From contig OX485804.1 in the NCBI GenBank assembly GCA_950295325.1, positions 26,662,001 to 26,726,000 of the forward strand: a DNA stretch of 64,000 bases, read 5' to 3'. The DNA is from Polytrichum commune (Eukaryota; Streptophyta; Polytrichopsida; Polytrichales; Polytrichaceae). Of this stretch, positions 33,601 to 45,039 are shown piece after piece (the stretch's first letter is position 1; every line of letters begins with the position of its first letter). The notes beneath the pieces were generated by a model. That model was given only the letters and a program-made list of their open reading frames with translations. It did no database searches and was not told where the DNA came from. Made by a program: the position numbers and the translations under genes.

Positions 33601-36357
33601 AGATATAGTTAATCCAAAGCTTTTGCGTTAGATGCTCAATACAGTGCAATTAAAAAGTGGAATAAAATCAGAAAAGAAATCACGCATTTGGTGATAACCT
33701 CTGGTGACATCCCCAGAAATTTCATCAGTTCTTCCCAACAGTGGATCCTTGTCTTAAGTTTCTGCTTATGATCACCAAAGGTGATGGGAAGATTCAAGCA
33801 AAAAGTTATATAGCATGTGTAACTAAGACCTCAATTCCGACACGAAGGAAACCAGGAGAGATAATACCAAACCCTGAAGTAAGAAAATTCAACAAAACTC
33901 CAAAGTATAATTCATTCAAGAGGACACCCTAATTCTTTCCTAAGAGATAGCTCCCACTGCTCAAAAGAGCAACCAGAAAGGGTGGGTTTTCCACAGCTGA
34001 TGAGTTTCACCTGAACTACACCAAAGCCGATGGATGCATATTTAGTGTACTGCAGCACTTTCTTGCGGCCAGCCTCACCTTCCTTCTTTTGGAGCTCCTG
34101 TAGCTTAGGAAACACAGTTCCAAGGAGCTGAAATACAATCTGTGCATTGATAAAGGGCACAATGCCTAATGATGACAAACCAAGGCGCCCGATGCTTCCC
34201 CCGGAGAATGTATCTAATGTTCCCAAAAGGCTGGTGGAGTCTATGCTCCCTTGAAACGCAGTCCTGTCCACTCCCCACAAAGGAATGTAGGTTCCGAGCC
34301 TCGAGAGCACCAACCAGCCCAGCAGGAGCAGGAACTTTTCAGGCAATTTTCCCTTAAAGAAATCACCAAAATCAACACTACTGTCCTCCATCGCCGCTGA
34401 ATGCACAAATAAAGCAAAGAGACCCACCCAACCATTAGAATTCCTGGAAACATCGTCAGGATTCAGACAACTGTGCATTGATGTCCATGTAAGCATTGAT
34501 GTTCAAACAAAAAGCACAAATCAAGGTTCCCAGTCAACCATAATTTAAAAATTGAGAGAGATAGCTCATTTGGAGCTTTTAGAGTTACATAGTCAACACA
34601 AAGCAGTCAAAGAGAAGCAAACATAAATTAGAATGAAATAGAAAACAAAAGCACACACTTCGGCAATAGCCAAATGGAGGCAAGCCATGTCACCAGGGGC
34701 CAAACCACAAAAAGCGATGTGTATGAAGAAGCAAGCTTCCACAACATCCATTCACACTCCCTAAAGGGGATCCCTGGCTTGAGTTACTCCATCTCCATAG
34801 GTTACAGGAAATTCAGACAAATGTCCATCAGCAGCTACCGAGTAAATTGCATTTCAAACAAATTGTAACCACCTGCTGCAGCTTTGGGTGAAGAACCGGA
34901 TGAATTTAGACAAATGTGCAGCTACCCAGTAAATACCCTCGTGAGTACCAATGTTCGAACTACACTTACACATAAAGGTACCCAGTGTATCATTAAAATT
35001 AAAAATTAGAACAGATTGTTCATTCCGAGCTTTCGGAGTTGCATATTCAACACAAAGAAATAAATAAGAAGCAAACAGAATTAGAATGAAATGGAAAACA
35101 AAGCACACATGCGGCAATAGCCAAACGGTGGCAAGCCACTTGAGCAGGGGCCATCCATAACAATCTTCTTAGAAAAAGAAAAAGAAAACCCCTTCCACGA
35201 CATCCATTCCGACTGACTCCATCATCACTGCCCTACAGTGGATATATCCATGTCTTGAGTTTCTGCTACTAATCTCCAGAGGCAATAGATCAGACAAATG
35301 TGCAGCTGCTGCTACACAGTAAATTGCATTTTCAAACAATTGTAAGCACCTGCTGCGCCTTTGGGTGAACAATTAAAATAAAGATAGTTAACCTATATTT
35401 TTTAGAATTACATACTCAAGACAAAGCAGTTAAAAAGAAGCAAGCAGGAATTAGAATGAAATGGAAAACAAAGCACACATGCGGCAATAGCCATATGGTG
35501 GCAAGCCATGTGACCAGGAGCCACCCACAACAATCTTCTTGGACATCCATGCCCACTGACTTCAATTCAGTTCCCTACAGTGAATATATCCATGTCTTCA
35601 GTTACTGCTACTAAATTCAGGTGAAATTCAGACAAATATGCAGCTGCTGCTACACAGTAAATTTTATTTTCGAACCAATTGTAAGCGCCTGCTGCGCCTT
35701 TAGGGTGAGCAGTAAAAATAAAGAAGATAGTGAGCCCATAGCTTCTAGAGTTACATACTCAACGCAAAACAAAAAGAAGCAAACAGAAATTAGAACAAAA
35801 AGCCATGTGCCCATGGGCCATCCACAAGAATCTTCTTGGACATCAATGCCGACTGACTTCATCATCACTTCCCTACAATGGATATATCTTTGTCTTGAGT
35901 TACTGCTCCTAATCTCCAGAGGCAATGTGAAATTCAGACCAATGTGCACAGTGAAATTGAACTCCATCAAACAATTGTAAGCACCTGCTGCGCCTTTGGA
36001 TGAAGAAGAGCCGGACGACCTCCCAGAGCCTGACCTGGATTGCTGCAACATAGACGACTCAATGGCTCCCCAGAAATTCGGCAGAGAAGCGTCATTATTA
36101 TTCCCCAGCTCCAGAGGGTCAAACATCCAATCCTCTCCGCTCCCTCTCCTCTCTCCTCTTCCCACTGCAAGAGCTGCTCGGCACCCCAGCGCATTCCTTC
36201 TACCTTTACCGGAGCGTGAGATATTGTTTCCAACAAGCTTCAAATTATGTAAGCGTGAACCGCAGAAGGCAGTGCGGGACGAGAAGGACGCATTGCCCAT
36301 AACTGCTCTTTGAGCAGCGCTGGCTGGCACAAGCCCCGTGAGAAGCGAGGAGGCCAT
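30641..36357 (-). CDS. SCY1: Chloroplast SecY translocon channel (cpSecY)
   Basis: Core channel of the thylakoid Sec/Alb3 route, inserting and exporting proteins with cpSecE and cpSecA. Seven exons on the minus strand (36357-35985, 34396-34011, 33293-32994, 32601-32512, 32418-32295, 31800-31637, 30877-30641) hold one frame of 557 residues, close to the roughly 550 of known plastid SecY. The start MASSLLTGLVPASAAQRAVM and a basic, hydroxylated stretch form a transit peptide; an in-frame TTG at 36384 is not used. Family signatures are KLPEKFLLLLGWLVLSRLGTY, SLGIVPFINAQIVFQLLG, KKEGEAGRKKVLQYTKYAS, LGNGTSLLIFTNIVSYLPAS, EAERKIPINYAS, PSVRPGKATATFIEN and FRGFAGTSILILVGSATDTA, ending AELVSQKYKTIEFYD. 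Ten membrane helices are expected. Similarity to SCY1 is stronger than I would expect for SCY2. Intron 1 carries a tandem array that repeats the 5' splice site. Confidence 0.95.
31285..31440 (+). repeat. Hairpin-bearing dispersed repeat, copy 2
   Basis: Partner of 12690-12860, here inside SecY intron 6. The inverted pair AAACTATTGAGAGC ... CTCAATAGTTTGAG is better preserved in this copy, which suggests a fold-back element. Confidence 0.65.
34500..36000. repeat. Tandem array of the SecY exon 1 donor site (four copies)
   Basis: Four units share, in plus-strand order, AAGAAGCAAACA...AATTAGAATGAAATGGAAAAC, CGGCAATAGCCA, AAGCCA-GTGACCAGG, ACATCCAT-CC-ACTGAC, TGTCTTGAGTTACTGC, AATTCAGACAAATGTGCAGC, and CAATTGTAA followed by GCACCTGCTGCGCCTTT. 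The last block is, on the minus strand, the end of SecY exon 1 with its splice donor (AAAGGCGCAGCAG|GTGC). Exon-like ends fall at 35985 (true), 35689, 35350 and 34873. At 35689 the donor has become GC. Unit lengths are about 296, 339 and 477. Confidence 0.88.
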
Positions 36358-36384
36358 AGCTTCGCCCCCTGATTTTCCTTGCAA

Positions 36385-37355
36385 TGTCTGTGTTCAATTT
36401 CTCACCGCAACAACAAGCGCTTCGAATTCCAAATCTCAAATCCCCAAGAAGGAAGTTGATAGGAAGAGAACACGAGAGAAGAGACAAGGGGAAGCAGGGA
36501 GGGAGGTTTATCTCCCTCCGCGATGAAGACACATAGGCGGGCCCCACCAGGGCCCACTCCAGGAGGGGGGTGGGCCAAGGTGGGGAAATATATCTCGAAC
36601 CCCTTTCCTTTCCTCGGTTTCACACTGCGCTCCCGCCTTCTGACGTGGGATGGCCCACATCATTTACTTATAGCATGCTCACACTTACTGGTGTGAGCAA
36701 CCAACAAATGGCTCCTACCAACAAGGGTCACTTTTAGAGTTGGTTTAGCCAATGAGAGTCATTGAATGTAACCAATGTTGATAGGAATTGTTCACTAATG
36801 AAACACAAGTAAGTGCGGGTGGGCTGTTAATCAAGCCCCCATCATGTAAGCCTCGGGTTGGGCATTGTTTTATAATGTCACCATATTATGGATTGTAAGC
36901 TAAACACCCTAACCTTCGTTATATCACCCTTTGTAATGTCACTCTCTATATTATATCCCATAACCTTAGGGAACGGATGTGCTCAGTTTAAATTTCCCTC
37001 GTTTTGTTACATTTCCTCTCATATATCATAGATTTTGACATTAAAACAATCCACCAAAGAATTCAAACCACACACTCGCACACATCATGTTGTCATCATT
37101 GTCATTAGTGCAATATTGACTTTGTGTTATTCCATAATGACACATGCTACAGTAATTCTTTATTATCATGCATTCATGTTAACACTACATACCTCCTTAA
37201 TATCATATGCACTTTGGTTGCCACGGGCGTGATGTTAAGGAGATTAGAGTGTAATGAAATTTGCAATTAAATTGTGCCCACGCTAGAGGCCTATCCTCAC
37301 ATGGCTTAACCAAATAACCAAACTCTTTCCTAAAACCCAGGCAAAGCCCTCTCAA
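36385..37355. other. Spacer between SecY and retroelement nest
   Basis: About 1 kb holding the SecY promoter and 5' leader at its left. A CT/GA-rich stretch lies at 36440-36620. The second copy of the 72-375 dispersed repeat occupies 36950-37250. No gene is recognised. Confidence 0.6.
36950..37250 (+). repeat. Dispersed repeat, copy 2 (partner at 72-375)
   Basis: Direct-orientation match to 72-375 from the TAGGGAACRAGTG-like block through CTCCTTAATATCATRYGCA and TTGCCA-GGGTGA. It ends about 100 bases before the truncated end of the Ty3 element. Confidence 0.75.
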
Positions 37356-38169
37356 TTATGGTGGAGACACTCGGTTATCCCAATGCAACTCCCTTTCCAT
37401 GGTAGAATAATTTCTCTCGGCCGGTGTCAACTGTCGACTCGCATAAGCCACAGGTTGATCATTTTTTTTTTCTCCCGTCGCCTGACATAATGCACGTCCT
37501 ACAGCTACTGAGCTAGCATCACAAAACACATGGAAAGGCTTTCCCCAATCCGATGGCACCAACACCAGATAAGTGCTCAATTTGTCCCTCAATTCTTCGA
37601 ATGCCTTTTGACAAGCCTCTGTCCACTCAAACCTACAATCTTTTTTAAGCAGCTGAATGATGGGAACTGCTATCTTAAAAAAATTAGGAATCAACTCCCT
37701 ATACCACCTCACATGTCCTAACAACTTGGCTATACCCTTCGCATTCGTGGGAATATGCAATTCATCAATCACCGTGATCTTGTCGGGATCCGGTTCTCTA
37801 CCCTTCTCACTCACCACATAACCCAATAGAACTTCCTTATGAACACCTAAGAATGTCTTATCCGGGTTCAAAGCTAGCCTCATCTGTCTACACCTAACCA
37901 AAGCCTCTCTCACACATTCTATGTATTGACTAGAATTCGACTGAGTGCTAAAATCGTCGATGAAGACTGTCATGGATTTGTATAATAAGTCGGTGAAGAT
38001 ATACATGACGAACCTCTGGAACGTGGCCGGAGCGTTACACAAACCAAATGGCATAACCACCCACACAAACGTACCCCACGGAGTAGTAAAAGCCGTCTTG
38101 TGAATATCTTGTAATGCTATGGCGATTTGGTTATAACCCGCATAACCATCCATGAACGTATAGCGAGCA
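37356..38169 (-). pseudogene. Ty3/gypsy RT-RNase H, 3' part of split element
   Basis: Encodes the second half of a Ty3/gypsy reverse transcriptase and the start of RNase H, minus strand. It runs from RYTFMDGYAGYNQIAIA through MPFGLCNAPATFQRFV, the catalytic FIDDF and LGHVRWYRELIPNF to the RNase H start (FHVFCDASSVAVGRAL) and NYSTMEREL. The frame is truncated just after this RNase H block; no integrase follows to the left. The first half of the RT lies 10.7 kb away at 48859-49691, separated by the element at 38170-48853. RT-coding sequence resumes across the two target duplications, so one ancestral element was split by insertion. Confidence 0.92.
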
Positions 38170-39114
38170 TGTGGGAGCACACGAACATCAAAAGTTCCGG
38201 ATAGGCGTTTTTCAATGCCTAATCCGGTCCGTCCGGATGATCCGAGTATCGTCCAGGGATTCTGTGAAGTGCAGGATGTCAGGGACGCAATTTTCCTGCT
38301 TGAACGTTGACCACCGCCCGGATATCCGGATTCGGATAGTCCTTTGGAAGTCTTTGTTCCGGGACTTGCCTTCCGGATTGAACCTCTCTAATTAAGTCTT
38401 ACTCCTACATGCATCTTTCCTCAATACCTACCTACCTACTTCCTACCTCCATTGATGATTGGGTTCATCCGGCGAAGACGTCCCTATATGGTCAAAATCC
38501 GGATTTCTCTCACAACCAGTCCGGATCGGCCTAATCTTTCCTGGTAGGTCACATAGAGAATCCGGATGGTTCCCGGAACTACAACCACGAGTAGATCACT
38601 CTAAGGCATTTTTGTGCACCACGTGCGGCTGGGGGTTTTTTTTGTTTTGGGGCTATTTACCTTCAAGGGCTGAATTAAAGCCTCCCTATAATTACTTAAA
38701 TTTTAAAAATGGCCCATTTGTTTGCACCCTTCCATTACTTATATTGTCCAAGTCACTGCAATTTTTTGTACTCTATTATTCCTTTTAAGTAATTTTGGAC
38801 AGACGGAAATCCCAATTATCATTCATCCCCATGAGTCCTAAACCCATTTACATACCTAAACATACTAAACATACCTTCTAGGATCCTTATCTTCAGCCCC
38901 TATATTAATTTTACAAAAAAATAATGGCCCATGTTTTATGTCCATCTAACTTACTTATAATGGGATTGTCTACATTTAATGGCCCCTTCATTATTTGGAA
39001 TTCCTTTATAATTTTTATTTCAAATGATTTTAATCCTCTCTATATTATGCCGCACGTTGTTTTTAAAATGCACTAAGTGATCTACCCGTGACTACAACGA
39101 CAGGAAGGTTAAGT

Positions 39115-39590
39115 TTTGATCCGAGACATGTTAATCCGGATAACTGGGCGATCCATACCACTTTCCGGATTACCCCGCCCAAAGACTGTGAGACCTCTTC
39201 AGAAGATCGGATGGCGTAAGTCCGGCCCCTCCCGGATCTTACCCAGTCCTAACGACGGCTATCTCATATGAACGTTACCCAGACATCCGGAATAATGAGG
39301 TTTCCCTCCCACTACACACCGGAAATCTAACCGTTCCGGTTTCTCTCCTCCTTCTGACGGATCGATCCGGCTACAACGAACGTAGGCTCGACTAAATCTG
39401 AGATAACTGGGCGATCCGTACCGCTTACCGGATTGCCCCGCCCAGGATCCGTGAGACCTCTTCAGAAGGTCGGATGGCGTAAGTCCGGCACCTCCCGGAT
39501 CTTACCCAATCCTAACGACGGTTATCTCACATGGGCGTTACTCAGACATCCGGAATAACGAGGTTTCCCTCCCACTACACTAAAAAAAAG
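39115..39590. repeat. Tandem pair of TCCGGA-rich units
   Basis: Two units of about 190 bp start near 39130 and 39395. Shared blocks are ATAACTGGGCGATCC, CGGATT-CCCCGCCCA, GTGAGACCTCTTCAGAAG, GGATGGCGTAAGTCCGGC, CTCCCGGATCTTACCCA, CAGACATCCGGAATAA and GAGGTTTCCCTCCCACTACAC. They lie downstream of the ORF in its reading direction, in what would be the 3' part of the element. Confidence 0.85.
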
Positions 39591-40034
39591 CCATAGTACT
39601 ATGGTCGGATCCGATCCGGGTTTCCTCCCCTTTGTCCTATCCGTATTTCCTACTCATCCATTCCCTCTAGATCTGCAACGTGCTCCTAACCGTCCGTGCG
39701 CAAAACAAGTCAGAATAGGTGGAGAACTAGAGCTTTATTGAGTGGGAAAAAACAAAATACAACATCGGAGAGAAGAACCCTCCTCAAGCTCCTTATTTAG
39801 CCTTAAGTAGAGGCCATAATCCCTAACTATTGGTGGCGGCCCAGGCGGCCGCCCAGAAAACCCCAAGCGCCGAGAAATCCGGAAACGCGTCCTTCACGGA
39901 ATTTCCGGATCTCGATCCGCTTTCCGCGCTGACAAAATTTTGAATTTACAGTTTTGCCAAAAACTCAAAAGGGTTGTCCTTAATCCTACCTGCCTAATCC
40001 TGATCTTCCTAACGCTAATCTACCTAAGTCTAAC

Positions 40035-41577
40035 CTAAGTGGTGCGGTGCTTCTTCGGAGCCGTCCCGTCCTTGGAGTGGCTTGCGGGCCCGCTGACGGC
40101 GGAAGAACCTCCTCTGGGGGTCAAAAGTCGTCGTTCCTGCATCCTTGTAAATACCCTCCTCATGTTTGGGGAGGGGGCGATCTCTTCCTCGGAATCATCC
40201 GCTGCGGCTGGATCCTCTCCCGATCCGTCACCCAATCCGGATCGCGCTGTACCGGAAACGTGTTTCTCCTTCCGGGACCGATGACCAGGCGAGGGGTCAC
40301 TCCCAGTGGTCCCCTCCCTGTTCCGGTCACATGAGACGGAAGTCGCCCGGGGATCTCTCGGGGACATCGCGTGAGAGGGTGGAGGAGCCCACGGTTCTAC
40401 TATCATGCAATCAAGAGCAGGAACGGGCGAAACCTGTGATACCGGTGCCTTACCCCTATCCGGAGTCTTCGTCCGATCCGGCGTCCTCATCCTTTCCGGA
40501 GTTCTGGTCCTCTCCGGCGTTCGGGACCGTCCTGACGTTCTTCCCTGACCCTGATTCGGTGACTGTCCCCGTCCAGACCTGGCTGACCGCTCCGTGCTCT
40601 TCCGGCGAACCAAGGATGAGCGGGCCCGTTCCGGAACAGGGGTCTTCTCTCGATCCGGAACTCTTCCGGATTCTGGTGGATGGGAAGTCCCGGCTGGCTG
40701 ACTAGGCCCTGCACCTGCCTGTGAGGCCGGAACCAGTTCCACCTCCCCAATAACTTCGTACAAAGTACCCGTCGGAGATCTGGGTGGACCCAGATAGAGC
40801 ATCCACCTGGGGGTACCACCCGGTAGCAGCTTCTGAATCTCCTTGAGTAAGTCCTTCATGGTGCGAGAGTACTTTACCAGGATAGGGAGCGTTTGCCGGG
40901 CGGAAGACGGATCCGCTGACTCCATTAGCTGATCGTAAAGATGCGCCTTGTTGACGATCTCTCCCGGATGGCCTACCAACTCCCGGACCCGGCTTAGCAC
41001 CACGGCTTGTTCCGCCTGGAACTTCCGGATCTCCTCGCTCTTCTGGGCGAGCTCTCGGGTCATAGCGGCCACTTGTGCCGCTAGCTGCGCCTTCTCCGTC
41101 TCAAGGGCCTCCACCTGTTTCCAGTCCGTCCGCTTGGCCAACTCCCGGAGGATATTTCTGGATCCACAATTTCCCAGGGCCCGGTTCACTCCCCGGGTGA
41201 TGTGCTCCATCCGGAAGTACTGGTTCTGGAGCTCCGTCAACTCATCCCAGACGCGCTTGAAGGGGGCTTCCGGAAACTCGAAGGTGGAGAGGTCAATGTC
41301 CTTCCAAGGCACTTCCCGGCTGGGCCCAGCTTCCTGTCGGGCCGGTGGTGAGGTGGGTTTCCGGACCTTCGGAGGGGACGAAACCGGAGGTGGTTCCGGA
41401 ACAGCTGTGTCGCTGGAATCTTCTGTTCCGGTCTCCGGAACTTCAACTTCCGGAATGATCTTATATACCACCTCGTCTTCCGCTATCGTCAGCATGTCCT
41501 CCTCTTCTTCGTTGATGCAACCGTGGTGCTGGTAGAGGTGGAGGATGTAAGGGGAAAGAAAGGAGGGTTTCCGGCCA
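40035..41577 (-). pseudogene. Element ORF, C-terminal part
   Basis: Continuation of the frame from 47321-46770 after removal of the LTR element at 41583-46764 and one copy of its ATGTG duplication; the reading phase is kept. It encodes a linker (SFLSPYILHLYQHHG), an acidic stretch (EEEEDMLTIAEDE), a proline-rich part, a coiled coil (about EALETEKAQLAAQVAAMTRE through SEEIRKFQAEQA), and a basic tail with repeated RTPERTRTPERMRTPDR-like units and a C-terminal KKHRTT. No enzyme motif is visible. The N-terminal half resembles, as I recall, a putative plant transposon protein domain found beside LTR elements. Function unknown. Confidence 0.7.
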
Positions 41578-41582
41578 ATGTG

Positions 41583-42554
41583 TGTCGCAACCCTTGCTAG
41601 CCCCCCTTTGACCATCTTGCCAATTTTCAATTCTAGCAAAGGTTACGAGTCGCTAACCATTCGCATTCCGCCATGCTAATGGTTAGCTCCTCCTACCCCG
41701 GACCTTATAATTCATAGGAGGGAACCAACCCTCCTACTTTGCTTTTGGGACTCACCCCTTAATCGGTAACCATTCCTTAGATGTGGACTTCCATCCATGG
41801 AAGCCCAATCCTATGTTGATCATTGCATTGCCGGAGCAACACTACAACAACCCGAACCATACTAGGCAACTATGGCCTCACAATGGGCCAATGCCCATGG
41901 ACGCCTTGCCGTTTGGCCTCGGGTGGGTGAGGCCACACCACCTCACCCATATAAGCCTCTAGGACTCTACGCGGGGCCCCTACCCCACCGTCAACCAACT
42001 TCTTGTCTCTACCAAGAGTTGGGGCCAAGTGGACATTTTCCCTTAGCCGCTGGGCCTAGAAGCCCCCACAGCTTCAGACCATCATAACTTCCTTGTATGA
42101 TGTCTGATGCTAACACTTGACCACTCCATCTTCATCTACGCTTCACGTAGATGCCGATGGACTCCTCACTTGCCCCATTCGGGCAAGTGGTGAGGAAGTT
42201 ATGCCTGTTTGAACCTTGGCAGTCCCGGGAATCACTCCCAGGCACTGCTGTACCAGGGCGCTGTCCCGGGACAGCGCCCCACTCAAATGGCCATAACTCC
42301 TAGCTCACACCTCCGATTGAGGTGTTCTTGAGCATTCTAGAATCACCACGCCATGAGCTACGCATAGCTCATGGCCTTACCCTAGTGCCTCCTAGTCTCC
42401 GTGGGTGGGAGGCGTTCCCAACGCCCGGGGCCCTCACCCACACTAGGATCACTTGGGCCCTCTCACCAACGGCGCCACAAGTCCCGGGTGTCACTCCGGG
42501 GTCCCCCTTGTGCCCATGGTGTTTCGGGCACTCCTCATGGAGAGGTGCGCGACA
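41583..42554 (-). repeat. 3' LTR of the 41.6-46.8 kb element
   Basis: 972 bp, apparently identical to the other LTR. It contains a run of small hairpins at about 42133-42374, including a perfect 24-bp palindrome at 42256-42279 and CCATGAGCTA/TAGCTCATGG at 42351-42374. Open frames inside the LTR recur in every copy simply because the LTR is repeated. Confidence 0.93.
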
Positions 42555-42567
42555 CTCACCCCCACCA
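42555..42567 (-). promoter_or_regulatory. Polypurine tract of the LTR element
   Basis: On the minus strand GGTGGGGGTGAG lies directly before the 3' LTR. This is where plus-strand DNA synthesis is primed in retroelements. Confidence 0.7.
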
Positions 42568-43567
42568 AACGGAGTCGATGCCCTCATCGACTATACTCGT
42601 AGTCGGCACACCAATTCTCAAGTTGCCATCCTCTATGGTGCGGCATTGTGTTTACCTTAGGGCGCGACCCCCACAATGCATCTTCAAATTTGGCATAGTC
42701 CCAAAGGTGTCGTTCCTAGGTGGTCCGTTAGCGACCTTGGATCTCTCCTCCAAGGACCCAACCTACACTAGACCCACCTACTTTGGGACTCACTTGGGTT
42801 GCCCCTCCTTTGGGGCCTCCCCCGTTAGGCTCCACTAGCCTAACATGACACATCTAGGCGAGACCTCAACGCTTCCACTAAGTTGGCTCGGTTGCAACTC
42901 CGAGATGGCTTTCCATTGTTAAGCCACGCCTCGATCGCACGGGGGTGATGCCAAGTCCCGCCCGACTCGGTTCCCACTTTGCTCTTTCGAGACATGGGTT
43001 CATGACTCCCATGCGCCAACTCTCGTTAGCTCGCGGGTAGCACTTTTATGAGCACGCGCCATCACCTTGTCCCCGCCCGGACAAGCCCACAACTAAGAAG
43101 TTTCTTGGTTTTATCCAAGGCCCCTCCAAGCCATGGCCCCCAATTACTCGGCTTACCCAACCTAGTTTGGCATATCTATTCCCCCTCTTCCATTAACCAA
43201 GCACAAGTACAAGACTAGGACCTCATCTCATACTTTTCTCTTTGCACCACTAAAGTTTGGACTTTATTCCCTCAAGCCAAAGAACAAGTTCATGTTGTGG
43301 AGCAATTAGCCTCGAAGCTAAGTGTGCTACTAGCGTCTCTCCCCCACTAAAGGAGATTGATGTCCTCATCAATGCCTACGCTTCATTTTATTGGAATCCT
43401 TAGCCTTAGTTTCTTCAAAGTGCTTTACCAATTCCTTGGCGTTCATCATGTCTCTTGCCGCTACCCAAACGGCTTCTTTCTCATGGTATCCTCACCATTT
43501 CACCAAGTACTCCTTTGTACATTTTCTTTCCTTTTCATTTGGGCTTCCTATACTTGAGGATGCCCTC

Positions 43568-44800
43568 CTACCTCATGTTCCAAATGACGTCCACAAGGTC
43601 GGGAGGTGGCCTAATCACTTGCTTGTGATCGGGCCACAAGGTGTCGTCCTTAAATGGCTTTAGGAATGAGACATGAAATGTCGGATGCACTTTGATATCC
43701 GGCGGTAATTCCAACTTATACATGTCCTTGAACACTTGTTCCACAATGGAAAACGAAGCTCCAATTTTGGACATGAACTTTGGAGTGAGGCCTTCCGACT
43801 AAGTGAAGTTGTTCACATTCAACAACACCTTTTGGCCCACCTCATTCTCCACTTCGCGTCTTCCGGCATTGATTTGCACTCCGTAGCACCTTCGGGCTTT
43901 CTCCACCAACAACTTGGTCATCTCCAAGACTTGTTTACCATCCTTGGCCAAGTCCTCACCATCTTGGTTGAACTCTAGTGTTGAATGTGCCCCCTCGAGA
44001 GCTAGGTTAATAGGTTGGAGCGCATCCACTCCATAAGCCACCGCGAAAGACCACCCCTTGGTAGCCAAGTGCGTGGCTACATTGCAATTACACTCCGCTC
44101 GACCCACATAGACCGCCCAATCTCCTTGGTCCGCCCCCACCAAGTTCCTCAAGTATTGCTTCAAGACTACATTCACATGCTCCGCTTTCCCATTCATTTG
44201 GGAATGCAAGGCCGTGCTAAACCTTAGTTTCATTCCGACCTCCTTAGAGAAATGCATTGAAAATGCACTTGTGAACTTTGGATCTTGATCCCACACAATC
44301 ACTCTTGGCAACCCGTGGTGCCTCAACCATCCTTTGAGAAAAGGCTATGCGGTCTCCAACGCGGTGGCGGTTCCCACAATCGGCACCATGTGTGCCAACT
44401 TGGCAAACCGCTCTACCATCAACAAGATGGCATCATACCCATGTGACTCCGGCAAACTTGTGATCAAGTCCATGCACATACTATGCCATGGCCCCGACGG
44501 GATAGGCAACGGTTGCAAGAAGCCGCCTTGTTTTTGGTAAGAGGCTCGGTTCACTTGGCACTTTGATTCAAGCCTTCACAAAGTGGGCTATATCTTCCTT
44601 TATGCACCGCCAATGGTACCTCTTTGACACCATTCTATGGCGGCTTTTTCTTTCTCCTCTATGGCCGGCAATAGGACTATCATATTCCTCCTTCAAAACC
44701 GATAGCCTGAACTTGCCTTGTGGCACATACACCCGACTTTGTTTGCACTTGAACAATCCGTCCACCAACTTAACCTCTTTGAGCACCTTGCTCTTGCGAA
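43568..44800 (-). pseudogene. Decayed integrase of the LTR element
   Basis: Fragments in changing frames on the minus strand, in the order expected for integrase. A zinc-binding-region remnant (SPIAGHRGERKSRH) is followed by the core (WHSMCMDLITSLPES, then VIVWDQDPKFTSAF, then SQMNGKAEHVN, the DDE region with the catalytic Glu kept in KAEHVN). Last comes a C-terminal part (LELPPDIKVHPTFHVSFLKP) typical of chromoviruses just before a chromodomain. Stops and frame changes separate the parts, so no intact protein can be made. Confidence 0.88.
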
Positions 44801-45039
44801 GCTCACCTCAAAGCTTTTGTGCTTTGGGGTAGTTAATTTACCCCTCCCGTATCTTGCATCACAAGTTTCCTTCGCCGGCACACATTAGCCACAAGGTTTG
44901 GATGGTTCTCATTGCTTGGAACTCTTCCGGTCTACTTCGCGCATCCGGCACCACATTTCCACGGTCCGGTTTGTGGATCAAATCCACCTTCATAAGCGCC
45001 AAACTATCATGCCACCTCAATGACTTGGCGTTCACTTAC

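Noticed and set aside
40039-41535. Plus-strand frames of 80-195 codons opposite the element ORF
   Set aside because: They are shadows caused by the G+C-rich minus-strand ORF, with low-complexity translations.
42322-42838. Open frames of 70-145 codons inside the LTRs, on both strands, recurring in every LTR copy
   Set aside because: They recur only because the LTR is repeated, occur in overlapping frames on both strands, and show no domain. G+C-rich LTR sequence with few stops explains them.
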